Shown: one piece after another, positions 10,349 through 18,910 of the stretch
Numbering within the stretch: the stretch's first letter is position 1
Layout of the letters: each line of letters starts with the position of its first letter
Source of the DNA: Paenibacillus caseinilyticus
GTDB lineage: Bacteria; Bacillota; Bacilli; Paenibacillales; NBRC-103111
NCBI RefSeq assembly: GCF_027533645.1
Contig: NZ_JAQAGY010000002.1
Span: 496,001-560,000, forward strand
Length of the DNA stretch: 64,000 nucleotides
Direction of reading: 5' to 3'
The notes under the pieces: model-generated
The model's input: the letters and a program-made list of their open reading frames with translations, nothing else
Told to the model about the DNA's origin: nothing
Databases searched by the model: none
Made by a program: the position numbers and the translations under genes

Positions 10349-13275
10349 TGCTGATGCTCCGGTTTCTGTTCCGCAAGATGTGGAATACGCGCTGGCTGAC
10401 ACTGAGTACGCTCGCCGGCCTGATCATGGCGGTCGCTTTCACCACATCGATTCCCATGTACGCGGACGGCTCGTTGAAGCGGGTCGTCGCGAAGTCGCTC
10501 GAGGAGAAGAGCAGCGGCCTGCCGGCAGGCTCCATCATGGTCCGTTACCAGGCGGCCGGCGGCGAGAAGGCGGACCTCGCTGCCTTCGAGGATGCGGACG
10601 GCTATATCCGCGACGAGCTGCCGGCGGAGATAGGGTTCCCGCATTCCGCTTATGTCCGCAGCCTGTCGATCCGCCCCTCCCAGCTGACGCCGGAGGACCC
10701 TTCGAAGGTCGATCCGAGCAAGCGCCGGCAGATGACGCTGATGACCCAGAACGGCCTGCAGGAACAGGCCGAGCTGACGCTCGGACAGTGGCCGGCGGAC
10801 CAGCCGCAGGGCGGGATCATCGAAGTGGCGCTTCTGGAAGAAGCCTTGTACCGGGCTGACGTGCACATCGGAGATGTGTTCTCTTACCCGATATCCGGAG
10901 GGAACGGCATCGCGCCGGTCAAGGTGAAGATCGCCGGTGCCTTCAAGCCGAAAACCGAAGGTGATCCTTACTGGTATCAGGGCACGGAGGGGCTGCTCAG
11001 CTCTCTGTTCATGAGCGAAGCTGGCTTCCAGGATTACATACTGAAGAACAAGAAAATCCCGCTGAACCTGGCGAACTGGTACTACGCGTTTGATCTCAAG
11101 AATATCCAGACGAGCGATCTCTCGCCGCTTGAAGGGAAGCTGGAGCGCCTTGACATCGTGCTCTTCCAGAAGCTGAAGAACACCCGGGTGGATGTATCGT
11201 TCATCCCGCTCCTGCAGGAGTTCAAGGTGCAGAGCCTGCAGCTGCAGCTGCTGCTCTTCACGCTGGCTGCTCCGATGATCGCCATGGTGTTCTATTACAT
11301 CGTGATGAATGCCCGCCAGTCGCTGGAACGGCAGCAGACGGTCATTGCCGTTATCCGCAGCCGCGGCGGCAGCACCAGGCAGATTATTTGGATTTATCTG
11401 CTCGAAGGGCTGCTGCTCGGCGGCACGGCGATGGCGCTCGGACCGCTGCTCGGCTGGTTCATGGCCAAGAGCATCGGGTCTTCCAGCGGATTCCTGGCCT
11501 TCGTCGACCGCAAGGACGTCCCTGTCGGTCTGTCGGCCGAGGCGCTGCTCTACGGAGGGGCCGCGGTAGTGATCGCCCTGCTTGCGAGCGTTATTCCTGC
11601 GGTGGTCTATGCGCGGGCTTCCATCGTGTCCTACAAGCAGAAGCTGGCGAGATCCGACCGCAAGCCCTTCTGGCAGCGCTGGTTCCTGGATGTACTGCTG
11701 CTCGGCCTTGTGGGCTACGGTTACTATTTGTTCGCCCAGCGGCAGGATCTGTTCCGGACTACGGGCATGACGACCGACCAGCTGTCGGTTCACCCGCTGC
11801 TCTTCTTCATCCCGGCGCTGTCGATCATCGCGCTGGGGCTGTTCTTCCTGCGGGTGTTCCCGTGGCTGCTGCGCTTCGGCAATTGGCTCGGGAAGCGGCT
11901 GCTGCCGGTTCCCGTCTATTTGACGCTGACGCAGCTGTCCCGCTCATCCACAGCTTATTATCCGCTGATGCTGCTCCTGATCTTAACGCTCGGGCTCGGC
12001 GTCTACAACGCTTCCGCCGCGCGAACCATCGATCTCAACTCGACGGACCGGATTCATTACGCGTACGGCACCGACGTGGTACTGCGTGCGGATTGGGAAG
12101 CCGTTCCGCTGGAACTGCCGCAGGTGCCGCAGACCGGAGGCGGTCAAGGGCAGGGCCAGGGCGGCAGCGGAGGCGGCCAAGGGGGTAACGCAGGCGGCCA
12201 AGGCGGTAACGGCGGCGGTCAGGGCCAGGGCGGCGGCGGACAGCCGGGAGCCGGGGGCGAGAACCAGCCGGTGAAGATGCGCTACATCGAGCCGCCGTTC
12301 GCCTTGTTCCGCGAGCTGGAGGGCGTGCAGCATGCGGCGCGTGTACTGACCGCGAAGGGCAACGTCGTGCTCTCGGGCAAGACGCTCGGGCAGGGCGTGC
12401 TTATGGGGATCGACAATGTCGACTTCGCCGAGGTCGCCTGGTTCCGTCCCGATTTGTTCAAGACGCACCCGAACCACTATTTGAATCTGCTAGGGGAGTA
12501 CGAACAGGCCGTCATCATTCCGGACTCCTTTGCGGAGAAGCATCATCTGAAACCGGGCGATCTGCTCAATATCACGGTCTCCCAGCAGTCCGTGGAATTC
12601 ATCGTCGTAGCCACCGTACCTTACTGGCCGAGCCAGTATCCGGACGAGACGCCTTTCTTCATCGCGAATCTCGATTATGTGTTCGATCAGGCGCCGGTTA
12701 CGCCGTACGACGTATGGCTGAAGATGGACGAGGGTGCGAAGGTGGCGCCGCTGATCGAAGAGCTGGGCGCGAAGAAGGTGGGGATCGCGACAGTCAAGGA
12801 TGTGCGCAACGAGCTTATCCTCCAGAAGAAGCATCCGGCGCGCGGCGGAGTCTTCGGGATTCTGAGCCTCGGCTTCCTGGTCTCGGCCCTCGTCTCTCTT
12901 ATCGGCTACATTCTGTATTGGTTCTTCAACCTGAGCTCCCGCGTCGTCCAGTTCGGCGTGCTGCGGGCAATGGGGCTCTCGCGGCGCCAGCTGACGGGGA
13001 TGCTGCTCCTCGAGCAGCTTTTCACGGCGGGCCTTGCGATCGGTCTCGGCTTCGGCATCGGGAAGCTGACAAGCTACCTGTTCCTGCCATTCCTGCAGAC
13101 GGCGGAGAACGTGAAGACCCAGGTGCCGCCGTTCCGTGTCGTGTTCGATACGAGGGATACGAGCCAGCTGTATGTCGTGGTAGGGGTCATGATGCTCACC
13201 GGAGCCATACTCCTGCTGCTGCAGATCCGCCGTCTGCGCGTACATCAGGCCGTGAAGCTCGGAGAGGAGAAGTGA
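10348..13275 (+). CDS. Large FtsX/MacB-type ABC permease, exporter locus 1
   Basis: Membrane subunit of 975 residues. It reads as two FtsX-like halves. Hydrophobic segments lie at about 12-32, 300-320, 350-370, 395-420, 445-465, 478-500, 530-553, 832-856, 885-915 and 945-965, with large external regions at about 33-295 and 555-830. The second external region contains a low-complexity run of Gly and Gln (about 597-640). This mechanotransmission-type permease class moves lipoproteins, peptides or signals out of the membrane rather than importing nutrients. It overlaps the upstream fusion-protein stop (TGATG) and ends 4 bp before the second ATPase gene. Confidence 0.88.
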   Translation: MLMLRFLFRKMWNTRWLTLSTLAGLIMAVAFTTSIPMYADGSLKRVVAKSLEEKSSGLPAGSIMVRYQAAGGEKADLAAFEDADGYIRDELPAEIGFPHSAYVRSLSIRPSQLTPEDPSKVDPSKRRQMTLMTQNGLQEQAELTLGQWPADQPQGGIIEVALLEEALYRADVHIGDVFSYPISGGNGIAPVKVKIAGAFKPKTEGDPYWYQGTEGLLSSLFMSEAGFQDYILKNKKIPLNLANWYYAFDLKNIQTSDLSPLEGKLERLDIVLFQKLKNTRVDVSFIPLLQEFKVQSLQLQLLLFTLAAPMIAMVFYYIVMNARQSLERQQTVIAVIRSRGGSTRQIIWIYLLEGLLLGGTAMALGPLLGWFMAKSIGSSSGFLAFVDRKDVPVGLSAEALLYGGAAVVIALLASVIPAVVYARASIVSYKQKLARSDRKPFWQRWFLDVLLLGLVGYGYYLFAQRQDLFRTTGMTTDQLSVHPLLFFIPALSIIALGLFFLRVFPWLLRFGNWLGKRLLPVPVYLTLTQLSRSSTAYYPLMLLLILTLGLGVYNASAARTIDLNSTDRIHYAYGTDVVLRADWEAVPLELPQVPQTGGGQGQGQGGSGGGQGGNAGGQGGNGGGQGQGGGGQPGAGGENQPVKMRYIEPPFALFRELEGVQHAARVLTAKGNVVLSGKTLGQGVLMGIDNVDFAEVAWFRPDLFKTHPNHYLNLLGEYEQAVIIPDSFAEKHHLKPGDLLNITVSQQSVEFIVVATVPYWPSQYPDETPFFIANLDYVFDQAPVTPYDVWLKMDEGAKVAPLIEELGAKKVGIATVKDVRNELILQKKHPARGGVFGILSLGFLVSALVSLIGYILYWFFNLSSRVVQFGVLRAMGLSRRQLTGMLLLEQLFTAGLAIGLGFGIGKLTSYLFLPFLQTAENVKTQVPPFRVVFDTRDTSQLYVVVGVMMLTGAILLLLQIRRLRVHQAVKLGEEK

Positions 13276-13279
13276 GTCC

Positions 13280-14149
13280 GTGATCCACTGCGAAGGACTG
13301 GTCAAAATCTACAAAACCGACGACATCGAGGTCGTCGCACTGCAGGGGCTGAACATCTCCGTCGCCCAAGGCGAGATGATGGCGATTATCGGCAACAGCG
13401 GCAGCGGCAAATCGACGCTGCTCAATATTCTGGGCGGCCTCGACCGCCCGTCCGCAGGCCAGGTACAGGTGGGCGAGTGGAACCTGCTCAAGATCTCCGA
13501 TGAGGAGCTCGTGCAGTACAAGCGCCGTACCGTCGGGTTCATCTGGCAGAATAACGCCCGCAATCTCGTGCCGTACCTGACGGCGCTCGAGAATGTGGAG
13601 ATGCCGATGATGCTCAGCGGCTCCTTCGACCGGGCGTATGCCAAACAGCTGCTGGAGTGGGTCGGCCTCAAGGAGCGGATGAACAACAAGCTCCAGCAGC
13701 TCTCCGGGGGGGAGCAGCAGCGGGTGGCGATCGCCATTGCGCTGGCCAACCGCCCGGCGATGCTGCTGGCCGACGAGCCTACCGGCTCGGTCGACACCCG
13801 GACCTCCGACCTCATCATGGATATCTTCCGCCGGATGAATACGGAGCTCGGCGTCACCGTGGTCATCGTCACGCACGATATGGCGCTGGCGGGCAAGGTG
13901 GACCGTGTCGTGGCGATCCGCGACGGCATGACGAGCACGGAGTTCATCAAGCGCAACCCGAGCCTGGACGAAGCGGAGGCGGAAGCCGCTGCCTCGATGG
14001 GCGTCCATGAGGAGTATGTGGTGCTCGACCGGGCCGGCCGCCTGCAGATTCCAAGAGCCTATCTGACGGCGCTCGGGATCGAAGGGAAGGCATCGATGGA
14101 GTTCGACGGCGAGAAGATCATCATCCGGACGCCGAAGGCAATCGATTGA
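13280..14149 (+). CDS. ABC ATPase with AbrB-like C-terminal extension, exporter locus 1
   Basis: Second LolD/MacB-type ATPase of the locus, 289 residues. It shows Walker A GNSGSGKST, Q-loop GFIWQNNARNLVPYLTALENVEMP, signature LSGGEQQRVAIAIA, Walker B MLLADEPTGSVD and H-loop VTHD. Beyond the usual end of such ATPases (about residue 230) an extra tail follows; residues 247-289 (VVLDRAGRLQIPRAYLTALG ... EFDGEKIIIR) look like a SpoVT/AbrB swapped-hairpin fold. GTG start, with GGAGAGGAGAAG about 8 bases upstream. Having two different ATPases for one permease suggests a heterodimeric ATPase or two functional states. The tail's role is unknown. Confidence 0.88.
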   Translation: MIHCEGLVKIYKTDDIEVVALQGLNISVAQGEMMAIIGNSGSGKSTLLNILGGLDRPSAGQVQVGEWNLLKISDEELVQYKRRTVGFIWQNNARNLVPYLTALENVEMPMMLSGSFDRAYAKQLLEWVGLKERMNNKLQQLSGGEQQRVAIAIALANRPAMLLADEPTGSVDTRTSDLIMDIFRRMNTELGVTVVIVTHDMALAGKVDRVVAIRDGMTSTEFIKRNPSLDEAEAEAAASMGVHEEYVVLDRAGRLQIPRAYLTALGIEGKASMEFDGEKIIIRTPKAID

Positions 14150-14237
14150 TTGGGATTCGGCATAAGCCAGTTACGATACGAATCCCCTATTTCGGTATCT
14201 CTATCCTTCATGTATTCTAAATCAAAGGAGCTGTACC

Positions 14238-15707
14238 ATGAATTCCACTATGAAACGGGGCGCCCTGCTGTCCCTGAGCGTATTAATGACGCTGCCTCTG
14301 GCCGCTTGTATGAACCAGGGAGGCAAAGACAACGAAACCAAAAGAACCCTGCGGATCGGCACGATGAACTTCAGCCCGAATGACGATTATTTCCGTCAGC
14401 GGTTTACGGAACTGTACGAATTTGCGAACAAGAACATCGAGGTCGAGATGGTTCCTCTGATGGACGAAAGCCAGATGTACGGCAACCAGCCGAAGGAGGG
14501 CGAGAAGCAGAAGAGCCCGATGGAAGTGATGAAGGAGAAGCTGACGGGCGACAATCCGCCGGACGTGGTGATGGTGAACTACGAGCAGATCCCCGAGCTC
14601 GTGGAGAACAACCTGCTGACACAGCTCGACCCGCTGATTACGAAGGACAAGTTCGATACGAGCGATATGGTGCCTGCCGTTATCGAAGGGATCAAGAAGG
14701 TCGGGGACGGCAAAATTTTCGCGCTGTCGCCGCTCTTCAGCTCCTCTGCGCTTGCTTATAACAAGAAGATGTTCGAGGAAGCCGGCGTTCCTTATCCCAC
14801 CGATAAGATGACCTGGGAGCAGGTCTTCGAGCTGGCGCGCCGCGTGGCGAAAGGGGAAGGGAAAGACCGTAAATACGGCTTCGCATTCTCCACTTACGGC
14901 GGCGATGCGTACTACGCTTCCCAGATTTATTCGGCTCCGCTGCAGCTTAAGATGATTGACGACGCCGGAGAGAAAATGACTGTCGACACGGATCAGTGGG
15001 AGAAGGTCTGGAAGACGATCCAAGGCCTGCAGACCGAGAAGCTCGTTGCCGACCCTGCTGAGCAGGAGAAAATGCGGCAGCAGATGATGCAGGGCGGCAG
15101 CCCGGAAGATTACAGCCCCTTCCAGGGAGATGATTTTCTCTCAAACAAAGTGGCGATGGCCGTCATCAACTACCATCAGATCGACAATATACTCAATGCC
15201 ATGAAGAATGCGCAGAACTACAAGGGCTTCACGCCGTTCGATTGGGATGTCGTGACGCTGCCGGTTCACCCGGAAGCGCCTGACGTGGGGGGGAGCATCT
15301 GGATGGAAGGGCTGATGGGGGTCAACAGCAAGGCTCAGAACCCGGATGACGCGTGGGATTTCATCAAATTCGTCAACGGGGAAGACTGGGCCCGTCTCAA
15401 GGCAGGCAGCCAGAGCACCCTCGTCTCCCGTCAGAAGTATATCAAGCAGAAGGAGGGGGCGCAGTACAACATCAAGGCGTTCACGACGCTGCTGCCGGTG
15501 ACGAGCACGGAGAACTCCAGGATTTATATGGAGAAACCTTACCTCGGACAGGTGACGGGCCTCGGCCAGATGAAATTCCAGGAAGTGCTGAACGGCAAGC
15601 TGCAGGTGCGGGAGGCCTTGAAGCAGTGGCAGACCGAAGGGGATGCGATGCTGCAGAAGCTCAAGGAAAACCCGAACGCGCAGCTGGACATGGGGATGGG
15701 CAAGTAA
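14238..15707 (+). CDS. Extracellular solute-binding lipoprotein (family 1 type), exporter locus 1
   Basis: Secreted lipoprotein of 489 residues with a type II signal peptide ending in LAAC. The mature part resembles sugar-type solute-binding proteins: TLRIGTMNFSPND near the N-terminus, DNPPDVVMVNYEQIPELVENNLLTQLDPLI, ALSPLFSSSALAYNKKMFEEAGVPYPTD, and a late GSIWMEGLMGVNSKAQNPDDAWDFIKFV. AAGGAG lies upstream of the ATG. No import permease is nearby; the gene is followed within 60 bp by a secreted protein gene and preceded by the exporter genes. It may therefore bind an extracellular ligand for the exporter complex rather than feed an importer; that is inference. Confidence 0.85.
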   Translation: MNSTMKRGALLSLSVLMTLPLAACMNQGGKDNETKRTLRIGTMNFSPNDDYFRQRFTELYEFANKNIEVEMVPLMDESQMYGNQPKEGEKQKSPMEVMKEKLTGDNPPDVVMVNYEQIPELVENNLLTQLDPLITKDKFDTSDMVPAVIEGIKKVGDGKIFALSPLFSSSALAYNKKMFEEAGVPYPTDKMTWEQVFELARRVAKGEGKDRKYGFAFSTYGGDAYYASQIYSAPLQLKMIDDAGEKMTVDTDQWEKVWKTIQGLQTEKLVADPAEQEKMRQQMMQGGSPEDYSPFQGDDFLSNKVAMAVINYHQIDNILNAMKNAQNYKGFTPFDWDVVTLPVHPEAPDVGGSIWMEGLMGVNSKAQNPDDAWDFIKFVNGEDWARLKAGSQSTLVSRQKYIKQKEGAQYNIKAFTTLLPVTSTENSRIYMEKPYLGQVTGLGQMKFQEVLNGKLQVREALKQWQTEGDAMLQKLKENPNAQLDMGMGK

Positions 15708-15758
15708 CCAGGGGAGCTTTAGACAATCATGCGTTACTCACAGGGAGGTAGCATCCAG

Positions 15759-17984
15759 ATGAAACCTAGAAGAACGTCTTACCGTACCGGCGTCATGCTC
15801 ATTGCAGCGGCGCTGACACTGGGAGCGGCCCTGCCGGGCTTTGCGGCGGAGGGGGGCGGAACGTCCGCTCCCGCCGCCGGATCGGCAGCGGTCCTCTCGC
15901 TCGGGAGCGCGCCGCCGATCGGTCAGGTGAAGATGAACGACAGCGCTTATTTTGAACTGAAGAACTTGACGATGCTGCCGGAGCCCGGCAACCGTACCGT
16001 CACGTTCACGGTAACGGTACATAACGACGGAGACAGTGAACTGCTCTTCATCGATTATTGGGTACGCCTGCGTACGAAGAACGGGCAGCAGATCTCCGTA
16101 CGGCTGCTGCCGCAGGATAAAGAGAAGAACCGGATCACTGCGAAGTCCAGCGAGGATATCTCGTTCTATGCGACTGTCAACGAGAAGACCCTGCTGAGCG
16201 ATCTCGTGTTCGACTTCATCAAGTGGGATTTCTCGCAGCCGAATTTCGAGCGCAAGATCGGCGATATCGCCGTCCCGGACGCTTACAGCGTGGTCACGCC
16301 TGCCGGTACATCGCATACGGTCGATATGGCGGGCAATCCGGTAAGCTCATCGGTGAAGAAAGTGCTGCTGAGCAAGAACGAGAAGAATTATACGCCGACG
16401 GTGGTGCTGACGCTCGAGAATACGGGCACCCGGAGTGCAGCCCTGCCCGCTTACCAATTTCTTCTGAAAACCTCCGAAGGCTATATGTATCCGCTGGACG
16501 CCAAAGGGGTTAAGGATCTTGTGATCAATCCCAAGGTAAGCAAGGATATCGATCTGACGGGCTCTGTGCCGAACACCGTATCGACGGAGGGATGGCAGCT
16601 CGTGATCGTCCAGAATGCGGCGGACCTCAAGCTGAACCTGCCGGTGGCCTTCTATGCCCTGCCGGATGTGACGAAGTCAGATGGGGGGGATACGGGCAAG
16701 GAGTACAGCTTCACCAACGAGGAGGGCACCTATACGGCGCAGCTGAATACCGTCCAGCGCCTTCCTTGGGAGGACGAGGATCTGCTGACGGCGGGCATCA
16801 CGCTGACGAACAAGGGGCCGGAGTCGCTGCCGATTCCAGAGCTGGCCGGTTACTTCATGCTGGAGGATAAAGTAAAGGTGGAGGCCAAGCTCGTGCGCAC
16901 GGACAAAGTGATCGGGCTGGCGCCTAGCGGCGGGGCTTCGTTCCAGTTCGTCGGCAAGATTCCCTACACGTATGAGTTCGGCAAGGTGAAGCTGGTGCTG
17001 CAGGAGAAAAAAGGGACGGGTACGGGCACCACCGGCACGGATGGAAGCAAGCCGGAGTCGGGCGGCGAGACGAGCGATCTGCTGGAGTTCACGCACCGTT
17101 CCGAGCTCATGAGCATTCCGTATATCAACAAAGGCGAAACGTACAAGAATACGGCGATCGGACGGAGTATGAATTACAAGATCCGGTCGGTAACGACGTA
17201 TCCCGGCGAAACGGCCGATACCTTGACGACACTGCTGGAGGTAACGAATACGGAGAAGCGGTTCGCCGATATCGCTAAGCTGGTAGCCCAGTTCAAGACA
17301 TCGGACGGTACCGTCTTCCCGGCCGCCGTGTCGGAGGTCAAGACCAAGGTGGGGCCGGGCAATCCTGCGCTGGTCATGCTGTCGGCGACGATACCCAAAG
17401 GATCCCCATCGGTCGGCATGCACGTGCTGATCGGCGATGCCGTGACAGGCGATGCGCTGGCGGAGGGCGAGGAGAAGAAACCCGAGGCTTATGTCAATGC
17501 GGCTGCCTTTTGGCTTCCAACGGAGAATTTCATTGTTCAGGATAACCTGAAGAACATTGCCCTGGATCCGTATGAACTTACCTTCAGCAATGTCCGCACG
17601 AAGATGAACGAAACGGGTATCCAGCTGCTGTTCGATTATGACCTGAAGAAGAAGGAGCAGGCGGTAGTCAATATGGAAGGCCGCAAGATTGTGATCGAAG
17701 TGGTGGACGAAGCAGGCAAGTTTAAGTTCTCCCAGGAATATGATGGTAAAGATTTGGAAGGCACGGCTGCGAAGGAAGGCGGCTCGGCCGTACAGAACGA
17801 TGCGTCGTCCGGGACGATGACGGTCGGTTCGCACAAAGACCGAAAGATCGATGTACCCGACCCCAACGCCATTTATAGCATATCGTTTATCAAAAACTAT
17901 AAGTTCAATGTCTACGACTCGTTTAAGGGCCAAAAGAAGCTGATCGCCTCCAAGTCGATCCAGTGGTTTACGACCATGGAATAG
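15759..17984 (+). CDS. Large secreted multidomain protein, exporter locus 1
   Basis: Protein of 741 residues with a Sec signal peptide (MKPRRTSYRTGVMLIAAALT ... GFAAEGG). No known enzyme motif is seen. The mature part appears as successive beta-rich modules of 100-150 residues with recurring phrases: FTVTVHNDGDSELLFIDYWV, VVLTLENTGTRSAALPAYQF, TAGITLTNKGPESLPIPELA, TTLLEVTNTEKRFADIAKLV. These look like immunoglobulin-like or DUF4352-like folds. A Thr/Gly linker lies near residue 420. The segment FTHRSELMSIP matches the style of FDKRSELIPSE in the secreted protein of locus 2. Start at 15759 with GGGAGGT upstream. The gene is last in locus 1, before a terminator. Function unknown; an exposed structural or ligand-binding partner of the pump is plausible. 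Confidence 0.8.
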   Translation: MKPRRTSYRTGVMLIAAALTLGAALPGFAAEGGGTSAPAAGSAAVLSLGSAPPIGQVKMNDSAYFELKNLTMLPEPGNRTVTFTVTVHNDGDSELLFIDYWVRLRTKNGQQISVRLLPQDKEKNRITAKSSEDISFYATVNEKTLLSDLVFDFIKWDFSQPNFERKIGDIAVPDAYSVVTPAGTSHTVDMAGNPVSSSVKKVLLSKNEKNYTPTVVLTLENTGTRSAALPAYQFLLKTSEGYMYPLDAKGVKDLVINPKVSKDIDLTGSVPNTVSTEGWQLVIVQNAADLKLNLPVAFYALPDVTKSDGGDTGKEYSFTNEEGTYTAQLNTVQRLPWEDEDLLTAGITLTNKGPESLPIPELAGYFMLEDKVKVEAKLVRTDKVIGLAPSGGASFQFVGKIPYTYEFGKVKLVLQEKKGTGTGTTGTDGSKPESGGETSDLLEFTHRSELMSIPYINKGETYKNTAIGRSMNYKIRSVTTYPGETADTLTTLLEVTNTEKRFADIAKLVAQFKTSDGTVFPAAVSEVKTKVGPGNPALVMLSATIPKGSPSVGMHVLIGDAVTGDALAEGEEKKPEAYVNAAAFWLPTENFIVQDNLKNIALDPYELTFSNVRTKMNETGIQLLFDYDLKKKEQAVVNMEGRKIVIEVVDEAGKFKFSQEYDGKDLEGTAAKEGGSAVQNDASSGTMTVGSHKDRKIDVPDPNAIYSISFIKNYKFNVYDSFKGQKKLIASKSIQWFTTME

Positions 17985-18025
17985 CCGTTCACAGATTCTT
18001 AATGAGTGCTCACGAAACTTTTTCA

Positions 18026-18062
18026 GCCGCTGCTGCGTAAACACGTAGCAGCGGTATTTTTT
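18026..18062 (+). terminator. Terminator of exporter locus 1
   Basis: CCGCTGCTGCG and CGTAGCAGCGG pair around a short A-rich loop, followed by TATTTTTT; 42 bp after the stop of the secreted-protein gene. Confidence 0.88.
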
Positions 18063-18150
18063 GGTAAAAGGGTCGGGAAGTGGCGGGGGTAGGCAGGGGA
18101 GAGCATTAGTCAAATTGAGGTTAAATTTAGGTTAATTTTCGAGGAAGATA

Positions 18151-18205
18151 TTGACAGTCCGCTTTAATGTGAATTATGTTATTAACGTTAACAACTTTAT
18201 TAACG
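18151..18205 (+). promoter_or_regulatory. Promoter and operator of the GbsR-like regulator and RND locus
   Basis: TTGACA (18151-18156) and TATGTT (18175-18180) are spaced by 18 bp. Directly downstream lies the palindrome TTAACGTTAA (18182-18191), and TTAACG recurs at 18200-18205 within TTTATTAACGATCATAA. The position at the transcription start suits repression by the gene product just downstream. Confidence 0.6.
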
Positions 18206-18235
18206 ATCATAACATCGAATGTCAAGGAGAATGGA

Positions 18236-18784
18236 ATGAACAGACCGCCCCATGCGCAGACCTTTAGCGAGGTTCGCCAAGCTTTCAGCAACCACATGTC
18301 CCTCTCATTTGAATCCGAAGGCTTCTCCCCGCTTGTAGGCAGGATCTTTGCCCTGCTTCTCTTCTCGAAAGACCCCATGAGCCTGCAGGAGTTAGCCGAG
18401 CACCTCGGCGTCACAAAGGCGGCTGTCAGCGTTCAGGTCAGGGCTCTGGAGAGGCACTGCATGTGCCAGAAGGTGCCGACCGGCAAAGACCGCCGCGATT
18501 ATTACTACATAGCGGACGATTTCAGTCTGACCACCATGAGAACCAATAAACTGAAGATTCAATCCATCAAGACGCAGTGCGACGCGCTGCTCGGCTCGCT
18601 CGGCGCAATCGGCAGCATTACACAGGAAGATAGGCCGGCGCTCGAAGCGTCCAAACGCCGGTTCATGGAAATGTCGGCGATGTACCATCTGCTGCTGTCT
18701 CGTCTCGAGGGCCTCGAAGAGGAGTGGATCAGCCTGAGGAGTCGACTGCTCCAGGAGGAGAGCGCAAGTCCGGAAACATCGTAG
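18236..18784 (+). CDS. GbsR/MarR-type transcriptional regulator, exporter locus 2
   Basis: DNA-binding protein of 182 residues. The core GFSPLVGRIFALLLFSKDPM, LQELAEHLGVTKAAVSVQVR and GKDRRDYYYIADDF is the winged helix-turn-helix typical of GbsR-family proteins in the MarR superfamily; the C-terminal half is helical and probably dimerises. The ATG at 18236 has AAGGAG upstream; an in-frame start at 18176 would begin before the operator palindromes. It precedes the RND pump gene by 126 bp in the same direction and probably controls it and itself through the TTAACGTTAA palindrome. The inducer is unknown. Confidence 0.85.
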   Translation: MNRPPHAQTFSEVRQAFSNHMSLSFESEGFSPLVGRIFALLLFSKDPMSLQELAEHLGVTKAAVSVQVRALERHCMCQKVPTGKDRRDYYYIADDFSLTTMRTNKLKIQSIKTQCDALLGSLGAIGSITQEDRPALEASKRRFMEMSAMYHLLLSRLEGLEEEWISLRSRLLQEESASPETS

Positions 18785-18910
18785 AGCGGGGACATGGGCC
18801 CGTATGAAGATTCCAGAATCATTTTCCATTTTTATCAGCCGTATTTGAAGGGATGCCGCGTGGGGCATCGTCTAAGGGGTAGTCAGCCATTGTAATGGAG
18901 GAATAGAAGG

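Noticed and set aside
10222-11793. 523-residue minus-strand frame opposite the permease gene
   Set aside because: Antisense to a clear membrane protein gene; composition rich in Arg, His and Gln typical of shadows; no ribosome site.
16677-18113. 478-residue minus-strand frame opposite the secreted-protein gene
   Set aside because: Shadow of a gene with a clear signal peptide and ribosome site; runs through its terminator.
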